A stretch of 64,000 nt of DNA from NCBI RefSeq assembly GCF_003570995.1, contig NZ_QXIY01000001.1, positions 47,367 through 111,366 on the forward strand, given 5' to 3'. Source of the stretch: Candidatus Cryosericum septentrionale. GTDB lineage: Bacteria > Caldisericota > Caldisericia > Cryosericales > Cryosericaceae. The notes under the pieces were generated by a model. It was given only the letters and a program-made list of their open reading frames with translations, was not told where the DNA came from and searched no databases. This document shows, piece by piece, positions 8,976 to 18,118 of this stretch; the stretch's first letter is position 1; each line of letters starts with the position of its first letter. The position numbers and the translations under genes are program-made.

Positions 8976-9980
8976 TCAGAACTGACCCAGGAAATCCAGG
9001 TCGTTGTCGTAGAACATGCGAATGTCACGAATGCCGTATTTGATCATGGCTATCCGCTCGATGCCCCACCCAAACGCAAATCCCTGGTAGATGCTGGTAT
9101 CGTATCCGACCTCCCGCAGTACGTTCTGGTGGACCATGCCTGAGCCGCCCATCTCGATCCATCCGGAGTTCTTGCAGGTTGGACAGCCCTTGCCTCCACA
9201 GATGGGACAGGAGATTGCGGTCTCAGCACCCGGTTCGACAAATGGGAAGAATGAAGGAAGGAGCTTGACGTTGGTGGATGAGCCGAATACTCCTCTCACG
9301 AATTCCTGGAGTACTCCCTTCAGATCTGCGAACGTGATGCTCTTGTCGATGACGAGACCTTCGACCTGCGTGAACACGGGAGTATGGCTTGCATCCACCG
9401 CGTCGCGGCGATAGCATCTGCCGGTGGCAATCATCCGTATGGGCGGATTCTCACGTTTCATCGTCCGGACCTGAATAGGCGACGTGTGTGTACGCAGAAG
9501 CATGCCGGGCGCCAGGTAGAACGTGTTTTGCATGTCGCGCGCGGGGTGGTCCGCGGGGATGTTGAGCGCCTCGAAATTGTAGTATTCCTGCTCGATTTCT
9601 GGACCCTCTTCTATGTCGAATCCCATGGAAAGGAAGACGGACTCGACCTCCTCCTCGACTTGCGTGAGGATATGTTTCTTGCCGGCAGGCATGAGCTGCC
9701 CCGGCAGAGAAAAGTCGATGTCATACCTGCGCGCCGTGGAAGACAGATTGGACAGTCTCTGCTCGATCGCTTGCGCTGCCCATTGCTTGAGTGCATTGAC
9801 TTGCTCGCCGAACTGTCTGCGCTGGTCCTCGGCCACACCCGAAATCTGTTTGAGCAACGCTGTGACTGTGCCCTTCTTTCCCAGGTACTCGATCTGTGCA
9901 TTTCGAACGTCCTGAGCATTGCGAGCGGCAGTCAACCGCGTCTCCAGGTCTGTACGGATTTCGTCTATCGTGCTTGGCAT
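8976..9980 (-). CDS. pheS: Phenylalanine--tRNA ligase alpha subunit
   Basis: 334 residues from the chosen ATG (MPSTIDEIRTDLETRL), which has GAGGAG 6 bases upstream; a TTG 24 bases earlier is in frame but has no ribosome binding site. The N-terminal coiled coil is followed by the class II synthetase core: motif 2 region MIATGRCYRRDAVDASHTPVFTQ (split here only by eye), the FGWGIERIAM motif 3, and phenylalanine-pocket residues in between. A zinc-ribbon-like insertion C-P-I-C...C-P-T-C lies around residue 250, as in many bacterial PheS. The product charges tRNA-Phe together with PheT. Confidence 0.97.
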   Translation of the reverse strand: MPSTIDEIRTDLETRLTAARNAQDVRNAQIEYLGKKGTVTALLKQISGVAEDQRRQFGEQVNALKQWAAQAIEQRLSNLSSTARRYDIDFSLPGQLMPAGKKHILTQVEEEVESVFLSMGFDIEEGPEIEQEYYNFEALNIPADHPARDMQNTFYLAPGMLLRTHTSPIQVRTMKRENPPIRMIATGRCYRRDAVDASHTPVFTQVEGLVIDKSITFADLKGVLQEFVRGVFGSSTNVKLLPSFFPFVEPGAETAISCPICGGKGCPTCKNSGWIEMGGSGMVHQNVLREVGYDTSIYQGFAFGWGIERIAMIKYGIRDIRMFYDNDLDFLGQF

Positions 9981-10002
9981 GTACTGCTCCTCGTTCAGTG
10001 TC

Positions 10003-10045
10003 AATCAAGCAATTATCATACAAATTGTACGTTGATTCGCCCTGT
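10003..10045. promoter_or_regulatory. Dyad upstream of pheS, divergent control region
   Basis: The interval between pheS and the ROK regulator holds an imperfect inverted repeat: TCAATCAAGCAATT on the left and AATTGTACGTTGATT on the right, around an ATCATACA centre. A TATGATAAT-like -10 lies on the minus strand within it. It could be the pheS promoter with an operator, or simply an AT-rich promoter. I see no T-box specifier stem or terminator. Confidence 0.35.
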
Positions 10046-10207
10046 TTACAAGCGTGTGTGCAGTTCACACGAGTCGCTTGGAGACAAGCGCGGGGGCGTT
10101 GCGTCAGTCGAAGAAGGGTTGGCTGGCGCCGCTGCGACTCTTATGCGATTGCTGCTATACTTGCTCCTGCTAGAGGTCTGCGCATATTGCTGCAACGAGG
10201 AGATGTC

Positions 10208-11428
10208 ATGGCTACAAAGCCCAGGGCAAGCGAACACATTGGCAAGAACCAGACCAGTATCAAGGCCGAGAATACCTCCAGTATCCTCCGGACCGTTCAT
10301 GGGACAAACGACATTTCGCGGGCGGATCTGGTCCGACTTACAGGGCTGACTGCTCCGACGGTCTCACGCATCGTCTCTTTTCTTGTCGAACAGGGTGTCG
10401 TCACCGAATCGCCGGGAGCGAGTGTGGGAGTAGGCCGCAAACCCGTCGTGCTGCACTTCAACGGGAGGTCGCGCTACATTGTGGCCATCGATTTCTCATG
10501 GGCGCATGTCCGAACTGCGCTCATGGACTTGGGTGGTGGTATTCTTGACCATACGGAGCGGACCATCGATCCCAGGGGCTCTATTAAGACGGAATTCGAG
10601 AGAGTGCTGGAGACCGTGCAGGAACTGCTGAACCGTCACCGGGGTGTGAAGATTATCGGGGTGGGCTTCTCCGCGCCCGGCCTCATCAACTCTGAAGCGG
10701 GCGTCGTCATCAGTGTTCCGAACTTTCCATCGATCCGCAACCTCCAGGTCCGGCAGCTGCTGCAGACGCGCTTCGGTTTTCCAACATTCGTCATCAATGA
10801 TGCGAACGCTGAAGCCGTTGCCGAGAAGTTCTTTGGTCAAGGTCGTGATACCTCTGATTTTGTGCTAGTGCATCTTGGCTACGGTATCGGCGCCGGCATC
10901 ATTGCCGGGGGGCGCTTGTACACGGGCAACTTCGGAGTCTCGGGCGAAATCGGCCACACATCGGTCGACCGCCGCCACGGAAAATGGTGTGACTGTGGAA
11001 ATCGGGGGTGTGTCGAATTATATGCCGGACTGCGCGGCATTCTCGAAGACGCTTCCGCTCAGGTGGGTCGGCAGCTGTCGTTTGCGGAGCTTCAGCAACT
11101 GGCTGCCGAGGGAGACGCCAAGGTGCTGGGGGTTCTGAAAGAGAAGGGAGAGCTCATTGGATATACCATGGTCAATCTGGTGAACCTCCTTGCTCCTCAG
11201 CGTATCATCGTGACGGGCCAGGTGGCGGCTCTGGGTGCCCCGATTCTGGAGCCCATGAAACGCATCATCGCCGAACGTTGCTTCTACCACGTCGCCGATC
11301 AGGTCTCTATAACGCTGTCCTCCTTGTCCGAAAACAGCACTCTTCTTGGGGCGATGACGGTCGTGCTGGACGATTTCCTCGAGAATCCATACGATTTCTT
11401 GACCGTTCGAGAGGAACGCCGTCACTGA
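10208..11428 (+). CDS. ROK-family transcriptional repressor
   Basis: 406 residues from the ATG with GAGGAG 6 to 11 bases upstream. An N-terminal winged helix-turn-helix (about residues 25-75, ISRADLVRLTGLTAPTVSRI) precedes a ROK sugar-kinase fold with the zinc motif C-D-C-G-N-R-G-C-V-E. This is the architecture of XylR/NagC/Mlc-type repressors, which release DNA on binding a sugar or sugar phosphate. It lies directly upstream of a ROK kinase and pgi, so it probably regulates local sugar genes. A dyad inside the promoter of the kinase gene (11446-11473) is a candidate operator (inference). The longer open frame starting at 9896 is rejected because it overlaps pheS. Confidence 0.9.
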   Translation: MATKPRASEHIGKNQTSIKAENTSSILRTVHGTNDISRADLVRLTGLTAPTVSRIVSFLVEQGVVTESPGASVGVGRKPVVLHFNGRSRYIVAIDFSWAHVRTALMDLGGGILDHTERTIDPRGSIKTEFERVLETVQELLNRHRGVKIIGVGFSAPGLINSEAGVVISVPNFPSIRNLQVRQLLQTRFGFPTFVINDANAEAVAEKFFGQGRDTSDFVLVHLGYGIGAGIIAGGRLYTGNFGVSGEIGHTSVDRRHGKWCDCGNRGCVELYAGLRGILEDASAQVGRQLSFAELQQLAAEGDAKVLGVLKEKGELIGYTMVNLVNLLAPQRIIVTGQVAALGAPILEPMKRIIAERCFYHVADQVSITLSSLSENSTLLGAMTVVLDDFLENPYDFLTVREERRH

Positions 11429-11445
11429 GGGGCTTGCTCGACGGC

Positions 11446-11473
11446 TTGACAGGTCATGCTGTCATCCTACAAT
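11446..11473 (+). promoter_or_regulatory. Sigma70-type promoter with embedded dyad
   Basis: A perfect -35 TTGACA (11446-11451) is followed by 16 bases and TACAAT (11468-11473), 49 bases before the ROK kinase ATG. The dyad GACAG-N6-CTGTC (11448-11463) overlaps the -35 and the spacer. A repressor bound there would block polymerase, and the gene just upstream encodes a ROK repressor. Confidence 0.65.
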
Positions 11474-11521
11474 AACTTGAATAGTAACGTCGCGTACGAA
11501 ATTGATTGAGAGGTTGGCGGC

Positions 11522-12502
11522 ATGGACACATCAAGGGCGACGGTGCGCACTGTAGCAGGTGTGGACATAGGCGGGACCAAGGTTACGTTCATCCTCTGGT
11601 CGGGTGATGCCATTGCATACAGGGTGGTATTGCCATATGCTGCCCGGTCCAGTCGGGAGTTCTCAGAACTCATTCTGCAAGGGATGGGTGACCTCCGTCG
11701 GCGGGCGGCAGATGTAGGGGTTGCCATCATGGGTACGGGTATCGGGTGTGCCGGCATGGTCGACCAGAAGCACGGCGTGTTCCTGTTTCCTCCCAATATG
11801 CCCGGCGTGCGAGATGTGGCGCTTGCTGATATCGTCGGTGGGTTCACCGGTGCCCCGGCGTATCTGGAAAACGATGCTAACTGCGCGCTCTTCGCCGAGT
11901 GGGTCAGCGGGGTCGCCGTCGGTCGCCGCAATGTCGTGATGTTCGCTGTCGGGACTGGTGTTGGCGGAGCGTTCATTGTCGACGGGCACCTGTATGTTGG
12001 TCGCCACGGCTTTGCAGGCGAGATAGGGCACCTTCCCATGGTCGACCGTGGCCTGCTGTGCGGCTGCGGCCGTCATGGCTGTCTCGAGACCACCGCTTCC
12101 GGAACCGGTATCGAGCGATATGTCGAGAGCGCACTGGCTAAGGGGTCGAAGAGTCTCATGACGATGAAAGACGCAGCGTCGGCCCGGACAATCTCCGAGT
12201 TTGCTCATCATGGAGATCTACTGGCACAACAAGCCTTCAAGCGGGCGGCCCGCTACCTTGGCCGGGCGGCTGCGGCACTCATCAACACGCTCGACCCGGA
12301 TATGGTCGTGCTGGGTGGCGGAGTTGCCGAGTCAGGGCTGCTCATGGACGAAATGAAGCGCGTTGCTCAGCGGCGTTCTCTGCCGCTCCTGTTTGAGGGC
12401 ATCGAATTCTCGATGGCACACTACAGGAACGATGCCGCCGCCGTTGGTGCGGCTTTTCTCGCGGATCAGCTTCTCAAAGGGCAGACTGTCTACTCGACGT
12501 AA
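11522..12502 (+). CDS. ROK-family sugar kinase (glucokinase-like)
   Basis: 326 residues. The N-terminal phosphate-binding motif is GVDIGGTKVTF. The ROK signature includes the ExGH-type motif AGEIGHLPM and the zinc motif C-G-C-G-R-H-G-C-L-E. C-terminal LDPDMVVLGGGVAESG is the adenosine motif. No DNA-binding domain is present, in contrast to the preceding gene. It likely phosphorylates glucose or a related hexose with ATP. AGAGG lies about 9 bases before the ATG. Next to pgi and a ROK repressor, a role at the entry of glycolysis is likely; the exact sugar cannot be read from sequence. Confidence 0.88.
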   Translation: MDTSRATVRTVAGVDIGGTKVTFILWSGDAIAYRVVLPYAARSSREFSELILQGMGDLRRRAADVGVAIMGTGIGCAGMVDQKHGVFLFPPNMPGVRDVALADIVGGFTGAPAYLENDANCALFAEWVSGVAVGRRNVVMFAVGTGVGGAFIVDGHLYVGRHGFAGEIGHLPMVDRGLLCGCGRHGCLETTASGTGIERYVESALAKGSKSLMTMKDAASARTISEFAHHGDLLAQQAFKRAARYLGRAAAALINTLDPDMVVLGGGVAESGLLMDEMKRVAQRRSLPLLFEGIEFSMAHYRNDAAAVGAAFLADQLLKGQTVYST

Positions 12503-12571
12503 GCTCGTCTGACGCCTTGGGAGGTGTCTCTCCACGACCGTTTCTGCGGGTGGAACCTTGCTTGATGCTGG

Positions 12572-13921
12572 TCAGTTGCCCCTGGCAAGACGTGAACGAA
12601 TGTCCGCGGCTTCCACCTCTGTGCCCGGTTTGGCCAGGAGAGCGAACATGTTGTGCTTGTACGCTTCTACGCCAGGCTGGTCGAAGGGGTTGATGCCAAG
12701 CATATAGCCTCCTACCGCACAGGCGACCTCGAAGAAGTACACAGCGGCACCGAAGCTACCTTCTGAGACATCGGGCACCGTCAGTTGAAGCACGGGGACG
12801 CCGCCATCGTGGTGAGCAAGAAGTGTGGCGATCCTGGCATCGTGGTTCATGGCAGACAGGCTTCGGCCGTTGAGATAGGCAAGCCCGTCTGGCGAGTCCG
12901 CATCACAGAGGAACGCGACGTCGGCGGGGGCGGGCACATCGACAACCGTCTCGAAGAGTGAATGAGTTCCTTCCTGGACATATTGCCCAAGTGAGTGAAG
13001 ATCAGTTGTGAATTCGGCCGACGCAGGGAAGATCCCCTTGCCGTTCTTGCCCTCACTCTCGCCGAACAGTTGCTTCCACCATTCGCCGACGAAGTGCAGA
13101 CAGGGCTCGAAACTTGTAAGCAGTTCGATGTTCTTTCCACTCGTGTTCAGAAGGCGTCGGGCAACGGCGTAGTGAAGAGCGTCGTTGGTCGCTGCAGGCG
13201 AACCAAGGCTGGCAGTGCGCTGTTCTGCGGCGCCTTGCAGCATCGCACGGATATTCAAGCCTGCGATCGCGAACGGAAGGAGACCGACCGGAGTGAGTAC
13301 TGAATAGCGTCCCCCAACGTCGCGAGGCAGATCGAATGTGACCAAGCCCTGGTCCCTGGCAAGATCGTGCAGGGTTCCATGCTCCGAGTCCGTTATGGCC
13401 ACGATGCGGGTGCGTGCCTTTCCTGCGCCGAACCGTCGAACCAGCTCTGTTCTCAGGATGTGGAAGGCAACCGCAGTCTCAAGCGTCGTGCCGGATTTCG
13501 AAATGACCACGACGGAGAAGCGGTGGCCCGCAAGCCTGTCCAGCAGCTTTTGGAGTTGCCATGAACTGAGGCTGTTGCCGGCGAAGAGGATGTCGGGCAA
13601 ACTGTCGGTTGCCGAGCGGGACGGCACGCCGGCAAGGAATTCCAGGCCCGCTCGAGCCCCCAGATAGGAGCCCCCAATACCACAGACGACGACAGTATCC
13701 GATTGTTCGCGGAGGTCGGCGGCGGCGTGCTCGAGTCTGGCCACGACACTGTCAGGCGCGTCGATGGGCAGGTTGAGCCATCCGGTGTATTCAGAGCCGG
13801 CGCCCTTCCTGTCGACGAGGAGCTGGAGCTGCAGTGCTGCCTCTCTCATCCCTCCGTCGATCTCCTCGGCATCGATGTGATCAAGAGCCCATGTGTCATC
13901 CAGCCGTATTAGTCCACTCAT
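12572..13921 (-). CDS. pgi: Glucose-6-phosphate isomerase
   Basis: 449 residues from the ATG at MSGLIRLDD, which has GGAGGTG 7 bases upstream; the frame is open for another 37 codons but without support. It interconverts glucose 6-phosphate and fructose 6-phosphate. Visible are the sugar-phosphate-binding SIS motifs VVVCGIGGSYLGARA and VVVISKSGTTLETA, and a C-terminal EAYKHNMFALL lysine motif. The length matches the short bacterial isomerases of the Thermotoga/Geobacillus type. It is convergent with the ROK kinase, 69 bases apart. Confidence 0.95.
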   Translation of the reverse strand: MSGLIRLDDTWALDHIDAEEIDGGMREAALQLQLLVDRKGAGSEYTGWLNLPIDAPDSVVARLEHAAADLREQSDTVVVCGIGGSYLGARAGLEFLAGVPSRSATDSLPDILFAGNSLSSWQLQKLLDRLAGHRFSVVVISKSGTTLETAVAFHILRTELVRRFGAGKARTRIVAITDSEHGTLHDLARDQGLVTFDLPRDVGGRYSVLTPVGLLPFAIAGLNIRAMLQGAAEQRTASLGSPAATNDALHYAVARRLLNTSGKNIELLTSFEPCLHFVGEWWKQLFGESEGKNGKGIFPASAEFTTDLHSLGQYVQEGTHSLFETVVDVPAPADVAFLCDADSPDGLAYLNGRSLSAMNHDARIATLLAHHDGGVPVLQLTVPDVSEGSFGAAVYFFEVACAVGGYMLGINPFDQPGVEAYKHNMFALLAKPGTEVEAADIRSRLARGN

Positions 13922-14030
13922 TCCGACACCTCCACGTATCTCAAGCATTGTAGGAGTCTGGGAAAGCGCTGCAACAGCACGGGGCTCATGATGTCTGTGC
14001 CGTTCGTCTACGTGTCCAGCGCTCTGTAGC

Positions 14031-14064
14031 AAGATGGCTGTCGACAGATGCCGGCAGCCATCTT
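14031..14064 (-). terminator. Hairpin downstream of the ABC transporter operon
   Basis: AAGATGGCTG and CAGCCATCTT form a perfect 10-bp stem with a 14-base loop, 26 bases past the stop of the last permease gene. No T-run follows on the minus strand, so it may be a weak terminator or an mRNA 3'-end stabiliser. Confidence 0.5.
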
Positions 14065-14089
14065 CAAGAGCCTGATTGGAGGGGGCGTG

Positions 14090-15199
14090 CTACGACTCCT
14101 TTGTCCCGCGCAGAGAGCGTCTCGCTCGCTCTCGTTCCTTCAGTCGTTTCCAGGCATACAGGGCAAGGGCGAGCGCTATGACGCCATATGACACGAAGAC
14201 ACGAAAGTACTCCCCGATCATTGCTGATCCCATGAGGTTCTTTCCTGCCATCGGAGATACGAGGAACATCAGATGAAAGAGAACAACTCCGATGAACACA
14301 TTGGGGATGGAGGCTTTTACGACACTTGCTCCACCGATCAGCAGTGCTGCGGCTGCGAACGTAGCTGTTTGGTCAGCACCATTGTATGTATTCAGCGTGC
14401 CAATGTTCTGAAGATAGATGATTTGTCCATAACAGGCAAGAACGGTAGAGAGAATGATAGCAAGAATACGAGTGCGTTCTACCTTGATACCCGAATCTTC
14501 GGAGACACCCATGTCTTGGCCGACTGCTCGCATGTCGTGCCCTAGCTTTGTCTTGCCGAACCACCAGATGAATAGACAAAGCAAACCGATAATCACATAT
14601 GTCGCAACTGGGATCGAGATGCCGGCGATCTTCAACGGGATGAGGTTATCGAGGCTCATTCGCATTGTCAGCAGGCTAAGAGCGTTGCGAATGCCGTACC
14701 CTCGTGACAGGACGAGGACAGGATTATGAATTGGGATGAGTTTGCCCATGAAGTAGAGCACGATGAGCTGGTAAATGCCACTAATGAAGAATCCGAGCAT
14801 CATCGACGTTACCATCTCGCGTCCTTTGGCCTTGTTAAGAATGAGGCCGGAGAACCACCCGAGGAGTACGGCCATCGGCGTTGCAACTGCCATGGCCAGG
14901 AATAGCCCGCCTACTCCCTGGACTCCCCAGTTGAGAACGAGGATGATTGCGATCTGTCCCGACATAGCGCCCAGGACCATGCCGAAGTTGATTCCCATAC
15001 CTGCCATGATTGGCAAGACCAGGGAAAGAACAAGGAAGGAATCACGACTGACCCTTATGACCAGCTGCTGAGTAAGGTAGGGGCCGGAGAAGCCTGAGAT
15101 GGGGATGGCAAATGCTATGAAGACGATGAAGATAATAGGGACGGCATTGTTGATGAAGAAGTGGGAAATGACATCTTTGAGTCCATATCTTCTTGTCAT
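14090..15199 (-). CDS. ABC transporter permease
   Basis: 369 residues with about eight to nine hydrophobic segments, of the branched-chain amino acid/ribose permease superfamily (BPD_transp_2). Long hydrophobic runs alternate with a conserved cytoplasmic loop near MRAVGQDMGVSEDSGI, the usual contact with the ATPase. It starts 4 bases after the stop of the preceding permease and completes an ATPase-permease-permease operon. The family partner of the DUF3798 binding protein is of this kind. The substrate is unknown; a sugar or nucleoside is the general expectation. Confidence 0.88.
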   Translation of the reverse strand: MTRRYGLKDVISHFFINNAVPIIFIVFIAFAIPISGFSGPYLTQQLVIRVSRDSFLVLSLVLPIMAGMGINFGMVLGAMSGQIAIILVLNWGVQGVGGLFLAMAVATPMAVLLGWFSGLILNKAKGREMVTSMMLGFFISGIYQLIVLYFMGKLIPIHNPVLVLSRGYGIRNALSLLTMRMSLDNLIPLKIAGISIPVATYVIIGLLCLFIWWFGKTKLGHDMRAVGQDMGVSEDSGIKVERTRILAIILSTVLACYGQIIYLQNIGTLNTYNGADQTATFAAAALLIGGASVVKASIPNVFIGVVLFHLMFLVSPMAGKNLMGSAMIGEYFRVFVSYGVIALALALYAWKRLKERERARRSLRGTKES

Positions 15200-15203
15200 G
15201 GTG

Positions 15204-16247
15204 TCACCTGGACTTCCTGGTCGCTCGGGTGAGTGCGTAGACGATCATTCCATTGGAAACGATGAGTCGTACAACTTCTGCCGCATCACTGTGAATAGCG
15301 GCGTTGATAACAGAGGGGGCCATGGTCAGGATGCCTTGAAACAAGATTGTTCCTATGACCACGTTGGTAATGTTGGCCTTGTTGACGCTGGCGCCGCCGA
15401 TGAGAACGGCGGCGACTGCGGGGAGTGCCATGAAGAAGGGGCCGTTGTAGAGCGAAATGAACCCATAGCTCTGTTCATACAGGAGAATGCCGATGGCTCC
15501 ATAGACAGTCGACAGGATAACAGAAGTGGTTCTCATCCGGTCGACGCTGATTCCACTGGCGCGGGCGTAGTCTGGATTCGAACCGACAGCAGTCATCGCT
15601 GTTCCGGTCTTGGTGTGAAAGAACGCCCACATGAGCCATGCCATGAGTGCGAAAAACAAGATCGTGCCAGTTGGAAACATAAAGTTTGGACCGATGTGGA
15701 TGGCAAGCAAGTTGTCCAGTATCTTGGCCCAGAACCCGTCGACAGAAACGGTAGTCCTGAGACCTTGGCCACTGTAGCCCCAGATCATCGTCGGATTGTG
15801 ATAGGGCAAGACCATCCACATGATGCTCATGAAGGAGACAGAGGAGAAACCAACGTATGTGGCGATCATCATCTCGTCGCCCTTGACGTGGTTCAGTAGA
15901 ACGCCATATCCCCAGCCAAACAGACATGCGAGCGGAATGGCTATCCCGATAGCGCCGGCGAATCCCGCAACCCCAACAAGCCCCAGTTCAATGCTCAGGG
16001 TGGCTCCCAGCAGTCCGGCAATAATACCGAGTGGCAGACCAAAGTTGAGTCCGCAGCCTGCTTGTACCATGGGAATCATGGCGAGTACCATCACCCCGTT
16101 CATCCCAAAACGAATGATCGTGTCCATCAGTGATGCGTCGATTCGAACACCCCAATGTGGAGCAACCAGGAACAGTGAGAGTAGCACTAGTCCTATGATG
16201 ATCCGAGGCCAACCTGCCCGGTCGATGAATTGCCGCAACCTATGCAT
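15204..16247 (-). CDS. ABC transporter permease
   Basis: 347 residues, a multi-pass permease homologous to its downstream neighbour. The coupling-loop motif is AVGSNPDYARASGI, typical of ribose/nucleoside-type importers. The ATG lies inside the end of the ATPase gene (8-base overlap), so translation is coupled. The pair probably forms the heterodimeric channel of one importer. Confidence 0.88.
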   Translation of the reverse strand: MHRLRQFIDRAGWPRIIIGLVLLSLFLVAPHWGVRIDASLMDTIIRFGMNGVMVLAMIPMVQAGCGLNFGLPLGIIAGLLGATLSIELGLVGVAGFAGAIGIAIPLACLFGWGYGVLLNHVKGDEMMIATYVGFSSVSFMSIMWMVLPYHNPTMIWGYSGQGLRTTVSVDGFWAKILDNLLAIHIGPNFMFPTGTILFFALMAWLMWAFFHTKTGTAMTAVGSNPDYARASGISVDRMRTTSVILSTVYGAIGILLYEQSYGFISLYNGPFFMALPAVAAVLIGGASVNKANITNVVIGTILFQGILTMAPSVINAAIHSDAAEVVRLIVSNGMIVYALTRATRKSR

Positions 16248-17856
16248 GACTCACCACCTTATCATCTGTGTTCTTGAGTTTGCCGATCATGAGCATGCCA
16301 AATTCTTTTGCTGTGGCGGCAGGGGACAGAATGCCTGCCACGCGACCTTCGTCAATAATAGCGATCCGATCGCAGATGGAACGCAACTCCTCAAGCTCAG
16401 ACGATACCATGACAATGGTCGTCCCATTTTCGCTGTTGTACCGCCGCAACGCTTTCAGGACCAGCGCTTTTGCGCCGACGTCGATACCACGTGTCGGTTC
16501 CGAGACGAATAGCAGATTTGGTTCTACACCAAAAGCCTTGGCAAGACAGACTTTCTGTTGATTGCCGCCAGAGAGTTCTTGAGCAGGCTGTTCAACTCCC
16601 GTGCACTTGATCTCCAGGGCCTCGATATATTCCCGGGTGACCTTCCGGATGGCCCGGTCATCTCTCCATTTGATGAGTCCGCCCAGGAGCGGTCGGAGAA
16701 ACTTGTTCTGCACTTGCATCGCAGTGAACGCGATATTCCAGTCCAGAGGCTCTTCCATAAGCAGACCGACACCGCGCCTGTCTTCCGAGACGAATGCCAT
16801 GCTGGCTGCCAGGGCGGCTGCCGGATCCTCCAGGTGGATTGGCTTCCCGTGCAGGATGACTGTTCCTCCCGCGGGGCAAAGTCCCATAATGCCGTTCGGA
16901 ATACCAAGTTTTCCTTGCCCAGCGAGTCCTCCGATGCCAAAGATCTCTCCCTTATGAACCTCAAAACTGACGTCTCGAACTGTCTCTCCAGGCATGTCGA
17001 CCCACAGATGCTCGACGGCCAGGACCGTTTCTTGTTGTGTGTCATACGTTGCAGTGGCAATTGCTTTTGTATCCACACTGCGACCCACCATGAGTTCCGC
17101 GACCTGACCGATGTCGGTGTCGTGGGTGGCTATCTCTTTCACGACTTGTCCGTCCCGCAGAATAACGATCCTGTCGCAAATGTCGAGGATCTCCTGAAGG
17201 CGGTGCGTGATGAAGATAATGGCAATTCCAGTGGCGGCCAGTCTGCGGAGTGAAGTCAGAAGAACCTCCGCCTCGGACTCCGTCAGGACTGCCGTCGGCT
17301 CATCGAGCACGAGCACTTTCATCTCGGGGCGATGGATCTCGCGTGCGAGTTCGGTGAACTGCCTATGACCGACCGGCATCTCGGCGACCAGCGTGTCTGG
17401 GCTGATTTCGACGCCCAGCAGCTCAATGGACTTCTCCGCGATGGCGCGCATTTCGGGAAGGTCCAGTGTCTTCAAGCGGGGCCCAAAAAGTTTCGTCACG
17501 ATGTTGTCATGCAGAATTTCACCGTTGAGAAGGATGTTCTCAGTGGCGGTGAACCCTGGGATCAGCGAGAACTCCTGGTGAACCATGCCAATACCTGCCT
17601 TGAGGGCATCGAACGGGTTCTGAAAACTGACTTCTTTGCCATCGATGAAAACCTTACCGGCATAGCCTCCGGTCTGGACAATGACGCTCATCCCGAAGAG
17701 GATATTCATCAGGGTCGACTTGCCGGCACCGTTCTCTCCAACAAGGCCGAGGACCTCGCCGCGGTTCAAGTCGAGGGAGACATCGGTCAGAACCCGGTTC
17801 CCAAAGTATTCTTTGGTGATGCCCTGCATTTTCAGCAAAGGTTGTTGTTGAGTCAT
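16240..17856 (-). CDS. Sugar/nucleoside-type ABC transporter ATP-binding protein
   Basis: 538 residues with two tandem nucleotide-binding domains, as in RbsA/XylG/MglA. The first has Walker A GENGAGKST and Walker B VLVLDEPTAVL. The second has a modified P-loop region (GGLAGQGKLGI) and a canonical signature LSGGNQQKV followed by LLFVSEPTRGIDVGA, where the usual D of Walker B is S. This asymmetry is normal for the family. GGGAGG lies 7 bases before the ATG. It is the first gene of the ATPase-permease-permease run; the binding protein gene is separated from it by a terminator and 262 bases. Confidence 0.93.
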   Translation of the reverse strand: MTQQQPLLKMQGITKEYFGNRVLTDVSLDLNRGEVLGLVGENGAGKSTLMNILFGMSVIVQTGGYAGKVFIDGKEVSFQNPFDALKAGIGMVHQEFSLIPGFTATENILLNGEILHDNIVTKLFGPRLKTLDLPEMRAIAEKSIELLGVEISPDTLVAEMPVGHRQFTELAREIHRPEMKVLVLDEPTAVLTESEAEVLLTSLRRLAATGIAIIFITHRLQEILDICDRIVILRDGQVVKEIATHDTDIGQVAELMVGRSVDTKAIATATYDTQQETVLAVEHLWVDMPGETVRDVSFEVHKGEIFGIGGLAGQGKLGIPNGIMGLCPAGGTVILHGKPIHLEDPAAALAASMAFVSEDRRGVGLLMEEPLDWNIAFTAMQVQNKFLRPLLGGLIKWRDDRAIRKVTREYIEALEIKCTGVEQPAQELSGGNQQKVCLAKAFGVEPNLLFVSEPTRGIDVGAKALVLKALRRYNSENGTTIVMVSSELEELRSICDRIAIIDEGRVAGILSPAATAKEFGMLMIGKLKNTDDKVVSHA

Positions 17857-18078
17857 GTGGCCACCTCCCAGAAATTGAACACTTTCACCTATGGCTCTTC
17901 AAGAATACTGGTTAGCACACTGACAGAGAATTGTTGGAGGCCTTGGAAGCGACGTACCAAACACGCAGGAGCTGATTGCTTAACGGTGTTTGCCTCTTCT
18001 TCTCTATGGCATAACATAACACGATCGTGATCCTGATTGCCTTCCGACATCACGACAACAGTGTGCACGTTGAAGGAA

Positions 18079-18106
18079 AAGCGCTGGGGCAGACGCCCCA
18101 GCGCTT
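18079..18106 (-). terminator. Rho-independent terminator after the binding-protein gene
   Basis: A perfect 12-bp stem (AAGCGCTGGGGC with its complement) closes a 4-base loop and is followed on the minus strand by TTTTCC. It lies 13 bases past the DUF3798 stop and would limit read-through into the ATPase-permease genes, raising the binding protein over the membrane parts. Confidence 0.85.
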
Positions 18107-18118
18107 GAATGCCAGATT

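Noticed and set aside
9896-10207. N-terminal extension of the ROK repressor by 104 codons
   Set aside because: It overlaps pheS and its promoter, and the internal ATG at 10208 has a clear ribosome binding site and starts just before the HTH.
15560-15600. tRNA-like T-arm (reverse complement of GGTTCGAATCC-type sequence)
   Set aside because: It lies inside a permease gene and encodes the conserved coupling loop AVGSNPDYARASG; no acceptor or anticodon arms pair around it.
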